The translations under genes and the position numbers were made by a program. The notes under the pieces were generated by a model. The model was not told the DNA's origin. It saw only the letters and a program-made list of their open reading frames with translations, and did no database searches. Source: Salipaludibacillus sp. LMS25 (GTDB lineage: Bacteria; Bacillota; Bacilli; Bacillales; Salisediminibacteriaceae). From it: a stretch of 64,000 bases of DNA. Positions 17,064 to 25,809 of the stretch are shown piece by piece (the first letter of the stretch is position 1; every line of letters starts with the position of its first letter). The stretch covers positions 3,690,001 through 3,754,000 of the forward strand of contig NZ_CP093299.1 in the NCBI RefSeq assembly GCF_024362805.1, in the 5' to 3' direction.

Positions 17064-17837
17064 ATGACGAATGAAGACTCGTTAATTATCGGTGGGAAGA
17101 AACTTATAAATCGTTTATTTTTAGGAACAGGTAAGTATGGAGATCATCGGGTTATGGAGGAAGCAATGTCACAATCAGCTACTCAGGTCGTCACTGTGGC
17201 AGTGAGACGAGTGAATTTTGAAAACGAGGAAGAAGATATCGTGAGCTTAATACCCGACAACATCATACTTATGCCTAATACGTCTGGTGCTCGAACTGCC
17301 GAAGAAGCAATAAGAATCGCAAGACTTGCGAGAGCATCTGGTTTAGGGAATTGGGTGAAGATTGAGGTTATTTCAGATCAGAAGTATTTATTACCTGATA
17401 ACGACGAGACGTTAAAGGCGACAGATGCGTTAGTAAAGGAGGGGTTTGTAGTACTGCCCTATATGAGCCCGGATTTAATGGTCGGTAAGAGATTGATAGA
17501 AGCTGGCGCCGAAGCAGTTATGCCTTTAGGGTCGCCAATAGGTTCTAACAGAGGGTTACGTATGAAAGAGATGATTCAAATAATGATTGATGAATTATCG
17601 ATGCCCATTATTGTTGATGCTGGTATAGGGAAGCCGTCAGAAGCTGCAGAAGCAATGGAGATGGGGGCGGATGCCGTGCTTGTTAACACAGCGATTGCCA
17701 CAGCAAGTGAACCAATAGAGATGGCACGAGCATTTGATTTAGCAGTTAAAGCAGGAAGGATGAGCTATTTGGCTGGTTTAGGATCTACGTCTAGAAGAGC
17801 TCAAGCGTCATCGCCATTAACAGGTTTTTTAGATTAA
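17064..17837 (+). CDS. thiG: Thiazole synthase ThiG
   Basis: Forms the thiamine thiazole ring from deoxyxylulose phosphate, dehydroglycine and sulfur carried on ThiS. The 257-residue TIM barrel has [30 protein letters not shown] with the Schiff-base Lys, [31 protein letters not shown] and VNTAIA. I chose ATG 17064 (GGATGGTG upstream); a frame opening at 17034 overlaps the riboswitch terminator. It is first of five operon genes. Confidence 0.97.
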   Translation: MTNEDSLIIGGKKLINRLFLGTGKYGDHRVMEEAMSQSATQVVTVAVRRVNFENEEEDIVSLIPDNIILMPNTSGARTAEEAIRIARLARASGLGNWVKIEVISDQKYLLPDNDETLKATDALVKEGFVVLPYMSPDLMVGKRLIEAGAEAVMPLGSPIGSNRGLRMKEMIQIMIDELSMPIIVDAGIGKPSEAAEAMEMGADAVLVNTAIATASEPIEMARAFDLAVKAGRMSYLAGLGSTSRRAQASSPLTGFLD

Positions 17838-17923
17838 AAGAAGTTTCGCTCTCTTAACTTAGAGAATGAAGAGCGAGGAGAAGTATAAGGTTATTTAGAA
17901 AGGATTAAGAGAGGAGACATATC

Positions 17924-19027
17924 GTGAGCTTTTATGAGAGGCTACAAGACATCAAAGCATTACCTAGCACTGAGTATCTTGCATCAATAACTCCCAGTGA
18001 AGTTCAGATAGTTTTAAATAAATCAAGGATAAATGAATACGATTATCTAAAACTTCTGTCCCCAGCAGCGGACGCTTTTTTAGAAGTTATGGCTCAAAAA
18101 GCTCATCACTTAACTGTCCAGCATTTTGGTAAAACGATGCTACTTTTTCTACCATTATATTTATCTGATCACTGTGTGAATATTTGTAAGTATTGCAGCT
18201 TTAGTGTAGATAATTCTTTTCCTCGAAGACGACTAACGATGGATGAAATAAGAAAAGAAGCAGAGATCATCTCCAATAGGGGGATTCAACACATTATTTT
18301 ATTATCTGGTGAGTCTAGAAATCACTCTTCAGTAGAGTATTTAATAGAAAGTATGTCAGTATTAAAAGAATATTTTGCGTCTATCTCTATTGAAATCCAA
18401 CCGATGGACACGATAGATTATCAGAAATTAGTGAAAGCAGGGATAGATGGTGTCACCGTCTATCAGGAAGTATATAATGAGAAAGTTTACAGTGACATTC
18501 ACACAGCTGGACCGAAAAGGGACTTCCGCTATCGTTTGGAAACACCTGAACGGGCAGCAGCTGCAGGTATGAGAACAGTCAATATTGGTGCATTACTAGG
18601 GCTTGATGAGTGGCGAAAAGAATGCTTTATAGCAGGCCTTCATGCAGCATATTTACAACATACCTTCCCTGAAACGGAAGTAAGTCTCTCATTTCCACGG
18701 CTACGTCCTCATGCAGGAAATTATAAGCCTAATGTGACAGTCACCGATAAACAGTTAGTTCAAGCGATTGTTGCAGCACGTTTATTTTTACCGAGAGCAG
18801 GCATTACTCTTTCTACAAGAGAGCGAGCAAATTTTCGTAATAATTTGATTCCACTTGGAATTACGAAAATGTCAGCAGCGTCATCGACAGTTGTAGGGGG
18901 ATATTCTGACCCTGATGTAACCCAAAGCCAATTTGATATTTCAGATGAACGGTCTGTGGAAGAAGTAAAAGAACACTTGCATCAAGCTAATTATTCCCCA
19001 GTTATGAAAGACTGGCAGTTAATATGA
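17924..19027 (+). CDS. thiH: 2-iminoacetate synthase ThiH
   Basis: A 367-residue radical SAM enzyme that cleaves tyrosine to dehydroglycine and p-cresol. The cluster motif is CVNICKYCSF (CxxxCxxC, about residues 85-92), followed by LLSGES and TVYQEVYN, and the C-terminal part is the typical ThiH domain (RPHAGNY). GTG start after AGAGAGGAGACATATC. Most Bacillus use the oxygen-dependent glycine oxidase ThiO instead, so this operon is the ThiH variant. Its stop overlaps the next gene by four bases. Confidence 0.95.
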   Translation: MSFYERLQDIKALPSTEYLASITPSEVQIVLNKSRINEYDYLKLLSPAADAFLEVMAQKAHHLTVQHFGKTMLLFLPLYLSDHCVNICKYCSFSVDNSFPRRRLTMDEIRKEAEIISNRGIQHIILLSGESRNHSSVEYLIESMSVLKEYFASISIEIQPMDTIDYQKLVKAGIDGVTVYQEVYNEKVYSDIHTAGPKRDFRYRLETPERAAAAGMRTVNIGALLGLDEWRKECFIAGLHAAYLQHTFPETEVSLSFPRLRPHAGNYKPNVTVTDKQLVQAIVAARLFLPRAGITLSTRERANFRNNLIPLGITKMSAASSTVVGGYSDPDVTQSQFDISDERSVEEVKEHLHQANYSPVMKDWQLI

Positions 19028-19653
19028 AGAGAACATTTGTCAACAATGAGCTTCATGTGATCTCAAATGGGAAGATGTCATTATCACAGTTTGTGGAAGA
19101 AGTAACCTTAATTGAGCCGTATGTTGATTACTTTCATTTAAGAGAAAAGACTGCATCAGCGAAGGCGCTTTGTCGTTGCATTGATCATCTGCTCCAAGAA
19201 GGTATCTTAATAGACAAGATTATTGTAAATGATCGTGTTGATGTGGCTGTGACAATGCAAGTAAAAAGAGTACAGCTTAATTATCAAAGTATTGCTACTA
19301 AAAATGTCAAGCGAACATTTCCAGAGCTACATGTAGGGAAATCGGTTCATTCATTAAGTGAAGCGATAAAAGAGGAGGAAGATGGTGCAGATAGCATAAT
19401 GTTTGGTCACATTTATGACTCCCCGTCCAAAAGCGGTGTCTTACCTCGGGGGCTGACCTCCTTACAGGCGATAACGGAAGAAGTGACCATTCCAGTTATT
19501 ACTATTGGTGGCATGAGACCAGATAATATAAAAAGGATGTTTACAATGGGGGCAACAGGCGTCGCAGTCATGTCAGGGATATGGGAGAGTCGTGATTTGC
19601 TTTCAACTGTCAAAGATTATAGAGGGAGGATGACACATGCAAGTACAGATTAA
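19024..19653 (+). CDS. tenI: Thiazole tautomerase TenI-like (ThiE superfamily)
   Basis: A 209-residue ThiE/TenI-fold barrel. Features point to TenI rather than thiamine phosphate synthase: FHLREKTA in place of the ThiE pyrophosphate site, GHIYDSPSKSGVLPRG, and TIGGMRPDNI. TenI in B. subtilis aromatises the ThiG product. Its genes sit next to thiS/thiG/thiF there too. It is coupled to thiH at its start and overlaps thiS at its end. A residual ThiE role cannot be excluded. Confidence 0.85.
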   Translation: MKRTFVNNELHVISNGKMSLSQFVEEVTLIEPYVDYFHLREKTASAKALCRCIDHLLQEGILIDKIIVNDRVDVAVTMQVKRVQLNYQSIATKNVKRTFPELHVGKSVHSLSEAIKEEEDGADSIMFGHIYDSPSKSGVLPRGLTSLQAITEEVTIPVITIGGMRPDNIKRMFTMGATGVAVMSGIWESRDLLSTVKDYRGRMTHASTD

Positions 19654-19837
19654 TGGGAAAAAAGAAGAACTGCCACGAGCCATGACAGCGGAAGAACTAC
19701 TTCATTATCTCAAATTGAGTGATAAACAAGTTGTCATTGAACTAAACCGTTCAATTTTGGCAACACATGAACGAGAGACGACAGTCATTTCGGAGCAAGA
19801 TGTAATAGAGATTGTGCAATTCGTTGGGGGCGGTTAA
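19637..19837 (+). CDS. thiS: Sulfur carrier protein ThiS
   Basis: A 66-residue ubiquitin-fold protein ending in the diagnostic Gly-Gly (VQFVGGG). ThiF adenylates this tail, which then carries the thiocarboxylate used by ThiG. The ATG lies inside the end of tenI, after GGGAGGATG. Confidence 0.95.
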   Translation: MQVQINGKKEELPRAMTAEELLHYLKLSDKQVVIELNRSILATHERETTVISEQDVIEIVQFVGGG

Positions 19838-19852
19838 AAGGAGAGGGGAACT

Positions 19853-20872
19853 ATGTCAAGGCGTTATTCAAGACAGGTTTTTTTTGAACCGATTGGTGAG
19901 CAAGGTCAAGATAAATTAAAAGACAGGCATGTTTTGTGTGTTGGCCTTGGCGCATTAGGAAGTATCAATGCGGAAAATCTCGTGAGGAGCGGGGTTGGGG
20001 AGTTGACAATTGTCGACCGTGATTACGTAGAGATAAGTAATCTTCAACGGCAATCTCTTTATGATGAAAAAGATGTAGCTAATAGATTACCTAAAGCTAT
20101 TGCTGCAAAACAGAGATTAGAATTAATCAATTCTGAGGTGACCATTAATGCTCATGTTTCAGATGTTGGGGTAGAAGAATTAAAGGAGTTAATCGTAGGT
20201 GTTGATTTAATTATTGATAGCTGTGACAATTTTGATACTCGCTTTATTATTAATGATACGGCGATTAAGTACAATATTCCTTGGATTTATGGTGCATGTG
20301 TTGGAAGCTATGGGTTAAGCTTTACTTTTATTCCTGATGTTACTCCTTGTTTAAATTGTATACTTGATTCTCTTAAATTAGGAGGTGCTACTTGTGACAC
20401 CCATGGGATTATCAACTCAGTGGTCCACATGGTAACGGCTTATCAAACAACAGAAGCCCTTAAACTATTAGTTGGTGATCATTCTGCTTATAGATCTACT
20501 CTGGCTTCGTTTGATTTGTGGAAAAATGAGCATTCGTATTTACAAGTTGATAACCTAAAGAAAGAGTCATGTGCTTCTTGTGGGAAGAAACGTGTTTATC
20601 CTTATTTAAACTATCATTCTCAAACGAAAGTGGCAGTATTGTGTGGAAGAAATACGGTGCAAATTCGACCCACAGTTACAGTTGAACGTAATTTCAATGA
20701 CAGTGAACGCATATTAGTGATGTGGGGAGGCAATGTCTCGAAGAATCGACACTTACTTTTCTGCTCATTAGGCAAATTTCGTTTAGTTCTTTTTAAGGAT
20801 GGAAGGGTACTTATCCATGGTACCTCATCATTATTAGAAGCGAAGACGCTTTATTATCAATTATTAGGTTAA
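19853..20872 (+). CDS. thiF: Sulfur carrier adenylyltransferase ThiF
   Basis: A 339-residue E1-like enzyme. It has the nucleotide-binding GLGALGS, the DRDYVEISNLQRQ segment, and zinc ligands CLNC and CASCGKK. A Cys in CDTHGIINSVV corresponds to the persulfide-forming position of E. coli ThiF. The C-terminal 90 residues beyond the second CxxC extend past classical ThiF and resemble MoeB-type tails without a rhodanese domain. Last gene of the operon, followed by a terminator. Confidence 0.94.
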   Translation: MSRRYSRQVFFEPIGEQGQDKLKDRHVLCVGLGALGSINAENLVRSGVGELTIVDRDYVEISNLQRQSLYDEKDVANRLPKAIAAKQRLELINSEVTINAHVSDVGVEELKELIVGVDLIIDSCDNFDTRFIINDTAIKYNIPWIYGACVGSYGLSFTFIPDVTPCLNCILDSLKLGGATCDTHGIINSVVHMVTAYQTTEALKLLVGDHSAYRSTLASFDLWKNEHSYLQVDNLKKESCASCGKKRVYPYLNYHSQTKVAVLCGRNTVQIRPTVTVERNFNDSERILVMWGGNVSKNRHLLFCSLGKFRLVLFKDGRVLIHGTSSLLEAKTLYYQLLG

Positions 20873-20898
20873 TTATCAATGGTCAACGAACCATTAAA

Positions 20899-20936
20899 GA
20901 GCTAGGGACTAACTAAACGTAAGTCCTAGCTTTTTA
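20899..20936 (+). terminator. Terminator of the thi operon
   Basis: AGCTAGGGACT pairs with AGTCCTAGCT and is followed by TTTTT. Confidence 0.9.
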
Positions 20937-20945
20937 TTAGTTTAT

Positions 20946-21069
20946 TACAGAAACCGTCCAAAAAACGCCCGCGTTAAAATCGAAAGGAGTGATAAACCTA
21001 TATAGGCGGAGATAACGGAGGCTAATGTCCTTATTCACTCAACTTCTACTGATTGAAGGCTCGTTTTAT
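20946..21069 (+). repeat. Repeat B copy 1, directly joined to A copy 3
   Basis: It is preceded by TTTAT and starts TACAGAAACCGTCC. The outer stem GTCC/GGAGG is degraded, the central GCGGAGATAACGGAGGC segment remains, and the right end is CTGATTGAAGGCTCGTTTTAT with half of the 3' hairpin lost. The last TTTAT is also the left flank of A3. Confidence 0.9.
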
Positions 21070-21223
21070 CCCACTCTTAAGGGGCAGTAAAACCTCCACC
21101 TCAAAACTTAAGAAGATCGACAAGTTTAGGTGGGGGATAAACTGCCCCTAAAGGTCCCATAAGTTAAACGAACAATCAGTGGGGGATGAAGGAAAACGCC
21201 CACTGATTGAAGCTTAGCTTTAT
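21070..21223 (+). repeat. Repeat A copy 3 (full length, tandem after B1)
   Basis: Full A architecture: GGGGCAGT/ACTGCCCC outer stem, CTCCACCT/AGGTGGGGG inner stem, 11-bp 3' hairpin, AGCTTAGCTTTAT end. It lies between the converging thiF and S9 peptidase genes. Confidence 0.95.
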
Positions 21224-21246
21224 GACAATGCCTTTTTCTAGTACGT

Positions 21247-23229
21247 TTATTTTAAATGTTGGTTGAACCAATTCGTAAGCTCCTCTAGTCGTGCTAATCG
21301 CAAATGGGGGGGCCCACTCCGAGATAATTCATGATTGGCCTCAGGGAATCTTACAAACCGCGTTTCCTTCCCACGTTGCTTTAATGATATGAATAATTGC
21401 TCTGCTTGATCGATTGGACAGCGATAATCAAGTTCACCATGCATAATTAACAGGGGTGTTTCAATATTATTGACATATTTTAGTGGTGAATGATTCCACA
21501 GTTTATCAGGATCATCTAGAAAGTCAGCGCCAATTTCCCACTCAGTGAAAAAATAACCTATGTCACTAACTCCATAGAAACTGATCCAATTAGAAATGCA
21601 TCGGAGGGTAGCAGCAGCTTTAAAGCGGTGAGTATGACTCGTTATCCAGTTTGTCATAAAGCCACCGTAGCTACCACCTGTCACCCCAAGACGCTCTTTA
21701 TCTATCCAAGGATAGTTTGCAAGAATAGTATCAGTAAAAGCCATTATATCCTCATAATCCATGCCCCCATAGTCCCCGCGGCAAGCATTGACGAAAGCTT
21801 GCCCATAACCGTGACTTCCACGGGGATTGCAATAGAAAACGGTATAACCTTCGGCTGCTAGAAGCTGAAATTCATGAAAAAAAGTATTAGCATACATAGC
21901 ATGAGGACCCCCGTGTATCTGAAGAATCCCTGGATAGCTTTCGCCTTCTTTATAGTTATATGGCTTTAATAACCATCCTTGAACAGCCAAACCATCACGA
22001 CTTTTACACACTATTTCTTCAGGTTCTTGTAAATAAACCGAATCTAATAATGGTTTATTCATCGTTGTAAAAGAGGCCATGTCACCAGCAGTTAAGTTTA
22101 TAAGATATAATTCACCGGGATTGGTAGGTGAACTGATGGCAGCTACAGCTTGATTTGTTTTTTCATGGATATGAAAGGCATACATGTGGTGTTCGCCAGT
22201 CGTTATCTGCTTAATTTCCTTATTTAAGGAAACTTGAAATAAATTCGTATTTCCTGCTGCACTTGATAGCACGTAAAGACATGTATTATCTTCTGACCAT
22301 AGAGGGCCAATAGAAGGATGCCCAGAGCTGAGATCACCGATAGCTACATCACCAATATGGGCATCCCAATCAGCGGTGAGACATATGCGATGTAATGATG
22401 CAAGTTCAATAAGCCATAGTTTTGATTGAGTAGCTCCTGCATAGTCTCTTTCGTGTCCGATACAAGCGACATACTGACCGTCAGGAGAGAAGTTGCCGTG
22501 CTTAAACAATCCGATTCCATTAGTAAGACAGCGGTGCTTCGACGTGGCAATATCTAGCACATAAACATCTGATAAAAGATACTCTTCTCCGTTTTTATTA
22601 GAGGTATACGTGATCAATTGGCTGTCTGGAGACCAGTGACCGGGTTCGTGATGAACATTGTCATCTGTTAAGAAATGAACCGTTTCATCTACCATATTAT
22701 AAAGAGCTAACTGTTTATATTTATGATCGAAAAAACCGTCAGCATCCGACTTATATTTAATATTGTCCACAACGAGAGGCTGAGGCTTTTCATCACGTAA
22801 AGGAGCCTCTCCCTTAACCGTTGCACGGCCTTTTTCAAATTTTGTAACAAATAAAATTTTTGAAGAATCAGGTGACCATACAGGTTGCGTGGCACCACCT
22901 GCAAGGTTTGTAATACATTTACCTTCGCCGCCGTCAACAGCCATTAAATAGAGTTGAGGCTGTTGATTTTTTTCATGGATAGCGACATATACGAGCCATT
23001 TACCGTCCGGAGAAAAACGTGGATTTAATACAGTGCCATTGCCAAACGTCCATTGCTTAGCCACTCCTAGAGAAGTATCCTGCATAAATAAGTGAGAAAT
23101 ATACTCATCATTTTCGGTGATATATTGCCGAATAAACGCAACTTTGTCACCTTGAGGGGAAAATTGAGGTTCACTTAACACATTCATATTTCGCAAATCA
23201 AAGGGAGTGATAGGTCTTTTTTTAGTCAT
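21247..23229 (-). CDS. S9 family prolyl oligopeptidase-like peptidase
   Basis: A 660-residue protein with an N-terminal TolB/WD-like beta-propeller (repeats such as NPRFSPDGKWLVYVA, QPVWSPDSSKILFVT, EPGHWSPDSQLITYTS) and a C-terminal alpha/beta hydrolase (about residue 400 on). The catalytic triad is visible: Ser in VTGGSYGGFMTNW, Asp in HGELDYRCP and His in PEANHELSR. No signal peptide, so it is probably cytoplasmic and acts on short peptides, like acylaminoacyl-peptidase-type S9C enzymes. ATG after GAAAGGAGTCC on the minus strand. Confidence 0.93.
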   Translation of the reverse strand: MTKKRPITPFDLRNMNVLSEPQFSPQGDKVAFIRQYITENDEYISHLFMQDTSLGVAKQWTFGNGTVLNPRFSPDGKWLVYVAIHEKNQQPQLYLMAVDGGEGKCITNLAGGATQPVWSPDSSKILFVTKFEKGRATVKGEAPLRDEKPQPLVVDNIKYKSDADGFFDHKYKQLALYNMVDETVHFLTDDNVHHEPGHWSPDSQLITYTSNKNGEEYLLSDVYVLDIATSKHRCLTNGIGLFKHGNFSPDGQYVACIGHERDYAGATQSKLWLIELASLHRICLTADWDAHIGDVAIGDLSSGHPSIGPLWSEDNTCLYVLSSAAGNTNLFQVSLNKEIKQITTGEHHMYAFHIHEKTNQAVAAISSPTNPGELYLINLTAGDMASFTTMNKPLLDSVYLQEPEEIVCKSRDGLAVQGWLLKPYNYKEGESYPGILQIHGGPHAMYANTFFHEFQLLAAEGYTVFYCNPRGSHGYGQAFVNACRGDYGGMDYEDIMAFTDTILANYPWIDKERLGVTGGSYGGFMTNWITSHTHRFKAAATLRCISNWISFYGVSDIGYFFTEWEIGADFLDDPDKLWNHSPLKYVNNIETPLLIMHGELDYRCPIDQAEQLFISLKQRGKETRFVRFPEANHELSRSGPPHLRLARLEELTNWFNQHLK

Positions 23230-23306
23230 AGAGGACTCCTTTCATAATACAAAGATTAATTTAATACCATCGTATCAAAAAAATTCGGTTACCGAAATAA
23301 TTTTAT

Positions 23307-23348
23307 CACAGATAACCGTCGAAAACTCAGATTAAAGGGTCGTTTTAT
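23307..23348 (+). repeat. Repeat B copy 2 (truncated, joined to A copy 4)
   Basis: Only the left tip (CACAGATAACCGTCG) and the right tip (GGGTCGTTTTAT) of family B remain. TTTTAT precedes it, and its final TTTAT flanks A4. Confidence 0.8.
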
Positions 23349-23498
23349 CCTACTCTTAAGGGTCAGTAAAACCCCCAAAAAAACTTAAAAAGGTCGTAAA
23401 GTTTAGGGGGGATAAACTGCCCCTAAAGGTCCCATAAGTTAAACGAACAATCAGTGGGGGATGAAGGAAAACGCCCACTGATTGAAGCTTAGCTTTAT
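23349..23498 (+). repeat. Repeat A copy 4 (tandem after B2)
   Basis: Full-length A with changes in the inner stem arm (CCCCCAAAAAAACTT) that weaken but do not abolish pairing with GTTTAGGGGGG. The right end is AGCTTAGCTTTAT. Confidence 0.93.
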
Positions 23499-23873
23499 GC
23501 AAATGTACGTTCGTTAAGGGCGTAAAAAAGAACAGCATTTGCAATTTATCCACATAACCTACATAAGGTTTGCGACGATAGAAAGGTTGGGATGGATATC
23601 AGTTGATGAAAAAATCGTCGTAATGTTAGGTGAGTTCTGTTCTAACTCTAAAAAATGAGCATGCAAAAAGGCTTTCTCACATGTATATTAGACCTAGGAG
23701 TCTTTCCCCTTCGGATTAGTTTGATCACACTAACTAAATTCGGGATTTGGGAGGGAGGCCTTTTTCTTGTCTACGAGTCCTTGATGTGTAAGGGCTCTAT
23801 ATTATGACATTCATTCACCTACAAATAAAAAAAGAAAAAAATCATAAAAACAGTCCTGAATGACCTATTAATT
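23499..23873. other. 375-base gap before the flagellin gene
   Basis: No gene is apparent. I see only loose pairings (for example TCTTTCCCC...GGGAGGGAGGCC near 23701-23762) that may be a weak terminator, and an A-rich stretch (23821-23845) just before the SigD-like promoter. Confidence 0.5.
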
Positions 23874-23881
23874 GCCGATAT
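23874..23881 (+). promoter_or_regulatory. SigD-type (flagellar) -10 element
   Basis: GCCGATAT matches the SigD -10 consensus exactly and lies 32 bases before the flagellin ATG. I do not find a good TAAA -35 at the usual distance; TGAA 13 bases upstream is the nearest. The consensus is from established knowledge of B. subtilis flagellar promoters. Confidence 0.65.
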
Positions 23882-23913
23882 ATAATGTAAACAATGGAAA
23901 AGGACGATGACCT

Positions 23914-24723
23914 ATGTTAAGACATATTGGTATGATGCAGCGATTTACATTAAGATACATGACTTTTCACCAAGGTCAAGTACTAAAACATATGGAAAAG
24001 TTATCATCGGGACAACGAATTAATCGAGCTGCTGATGATGCCGCTGGATTAACGATCTCAGAAAAAATGCGAGCTCAAATTGGAGGGGGGCAACAGGCAC
24101 AGCGAAATGTGCTTGACGGTGTGTCATTAGTTAGAACAGCAGAGGGCTCACTTCAGGAACACCATGCAATTCTTCACCGATTGCGAGAGCTGAGTGTACA
24201 ATCAGCTAATGGCACATATTCTGCTGAAGAAAGAACCTCTATGCAACTGGAGGTAGATCAGCTAATCGATGAAATGAGTGCTTTAAGAGAACGCACAGAG
24301 TATAATAAAAAATCGCTTCTTAAAGGTGGGACTGCCACATTGCAGATCGGGGCTAACAGAAAACAATCATTAATACTTCAGTTACCTGACACTCATGTGA
24401 GCAACCTTGGCATTAGTGATATGAATGTCTTAACACCAGAAGGAGCAAGCACCGCTATCTCGCTTCTCGATATCGCTATAATGGCATTATCGCGTGACCG
24501 GTCACGACTTGGTGCCTATGAAAATCGTTTAGGTCATACTTATCGTCATTTAACGAATTATGACCTGACGCTGACAGCAGCAGAGTCTCGAATTAGGGAC
24601 GCAGATATGGCTAAAGAGTTGATGGGGATGGTCAAACATCGCGTTCTTAATCAAGCCGGTACGGCGATGTTTCTTCATACTCATCAGCAAAAAAATCTCG
24701 TTTTACGATTATTGCGAGATTAA
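23914..24723 (+). CDS. Divergent short flagellin
   Basis: A 269-residue flagellin with only the conserved D0/D1 parts. The N-terminal spoke is KLSSGQRINRAADDAAGLTI...AQRNVLDGVSL, quoted in pieces: LSSGQRINRAADDAAGLTIS and GVSLVRTAEGSLQE. The C-terminal half has SRLGAYENRLGH and ESRIRDADMAKEL. The very N-terminus, usually MRINHNIAALN, is replaced by MLRHIGMMQRFTLRYMTFHQ, rich in His and Met, and the C-terminus HTHQQKNLVLRLLRD is also unusual. There is no other flagellar gene here. It may be a minor or niche filament subunit. Confidence 0.88.
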   Translation: MLRHIGMMQRFTLRYMTFHQGQVLKHMEKLSSGQRINRAADDAAGLTISEKMRAQIGGGQQAQRNVLDGVSLVRTAEGSLQEHHAILHRLRELSVQSANGTYSAEERTSMQLEVDQLIDEMSALRERTEYNKKSLLKGGTATLQIGANRKQSLILQLPDTHVSNLGISDMNVLTPEGASTAISLLDIAIMALSRDRSRLGAYENRLGHTYRHLTNYDLTLTAAESRIRDADMAKELMGMVKHRVLNQAGTAMFLHTHQQKNLVLRLLRD

Positions 24724-24789
24724 TAGTTTTATCATTCCGAAAAAGGGAATAGAGCGACTAAAGCCAAATTCCATGAAAGGATGGTAAAC

Positions 24790-25524
24790 ATGCTGCTCCA
24801 TTACAGTTGGCTGTCCTCATACACGATATATGGGAGTGACAGTGAAATAGGACCAATTACAAACGTTTATTTTGATACTGATCATTGGGCAGTTCGTTAT
24901 TTTGTCGTTAAAACAGGTGTAACGTTTCTAGCTGAGCGTGTTTTTATATCACCGGCATCAATCGTTAAAATTGACCATCAGAACAACGTTATGAGACTTT
25001 CCATCTCAAGTAGTGAGGTGGATAAAGCGCCTGCTCCAGAAAAGGAGCCTCTATCACGTAAATATGAAAAAGACATGAGCACTTATTATAGGATGTCGCC
25101 TTATTGGGTTGGTAATGGGATATGGGGAGCAGCAGCATTACCGCAAGAATTGCTTGTTGAAGATTTAAGTGACCTACGCCTTGAACGAGAACATGATCAC
25201 CACCAATCGCACGTTTATGATGCTGAAAACGTTATTGGCTATAAGTTAGCAACTAAAAATGATACCTTTGGAAAAATAGATGATTTTCTGATGGATCAAT
25301 CCACATTCGAAATTAAATATTACATGGCAGATACAAAAAAGTGGCTGCCGGGCGGTAAAAAAATTCTCATCTCACCGAAGTGGATTGAGGAGATAAGTTG
25401 GGAAAAAGCTCAATTTTCGATTGATGTGACACGTGAACAACTTGAAAACGCTCCAGAATATTTACCAGAACTTGACTTAGATGACAAACGAGAAAGTGAC
25501 TTATGGTTGCATTTTGGAAAATAA
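24790..25524 (+). CDS. Two-domain PRC-barrel protein
   Basis: A 244-residue protein with two PRC-barrel-like halves: residues about 5-75 (YGSDSEIGPITNVYFDTDHWAVRYFVV, quoted in part as GSDSEIGPITNVYFD) and about 140-225 (VIGYKLATKNDTFGKIDDFLMD). No signal or membrane segment. Stand-alone PRC-barrel proteins are common in bacteria and their function is mostly unknown. ATG 24790 is preferred since GAAAGGATGG precedes it; ATG 24781 lies inside that site. A terminator follows. Confidence 0.85.
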   Translation: MLLHYSWLSSYTIYGSDSEIGPITNVYFDTDHWAVRYFVVKTGVTFLAERVFISPASIVKIDHQNNVMRLSISSSEVDKAPAPEKEPLSRKYEKDMSTYYRMSPYWVGNGIWGAAALPQELLVEDLSDLRLEREHDHHQSHVYDAENVIGYKLATKNDTFGKIDDFLMDQSTFEIKYYMADTKKWLPGGKKILISPKWIEEISWEKAQFSIDVTREQLENAPEYLPELDLDDKRESDLWLHFGK

Positions 25525-25529
25525 TCTTT

Positions 25530-25565
25530 AAGCACCTCTAACGTACAAGTGAGAGGTGCTTTTAA
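25530..25565 (+). terminator. Terminator after the PRC-barrel gene
   Basis: AAGCACCTCT pairs with AGAGGTGCTT, followed by TT. Confidence 0.85.
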
Positions 25566-25630
25566 CAGTTCAATGATAATTAACATGAACAGTTTGTTGC
25601 TGTATTAGTCGATAAAATAGTTATCTAGTG

Positions 25631-25659
25631 TTTACATCATGTCATAGTCTATGTATAAT
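25631..25659 (+). promoter_or_regulatory. SigA-type promoter of the metal-binding lipoprotein gene
   Basis: TTTACA (25631-25636), 17 bases, TATAAT (25654-25659). The large palindrome begins five bases after the -10 box. Confidence 0.8.
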
Positions 25660-25663
25660 AACT

Positions 25664-25697
25664 ACTATAAAAGTTTCCCTGAGGAAACTTTTATAGT
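25664..25697 (+). promoter_or_regulatory. 34-bp palindrome at the start point, MntR-box-like operator
   Basis: A perfect 15-bp inverted repeat with a four-base centre: ACTATAAAAGTTTCC, CTGA, GGAAACTTTTATAGT. No T tract follows, so it is not a terminator. The core AGTTTCCCTGAGGAAACT resembles the manganese-responsive MntR sites of B. subtilis as I remember them, and it covers the expected transcription start of a manganese-type binding protein. Confidence 0.6.
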
Positions 25698-25809
25698 TGG
25701 AACTAAAAAAATAATACAACGGAAACTTAGTTCGATCTATTCATTTTTTGTGCTTTTGTACATATAGTATGGTCGATACTAAATTTCCGCATTAGAAGGA
25801 GAGGTTAGA

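Noticed and set aside
25664..25697. Terminator after the PRC-barrel gene
   Set aside because: A separate terminator is present at 25530-25565, and the palindrome lies downstream of a promoter and lacks a T tract.
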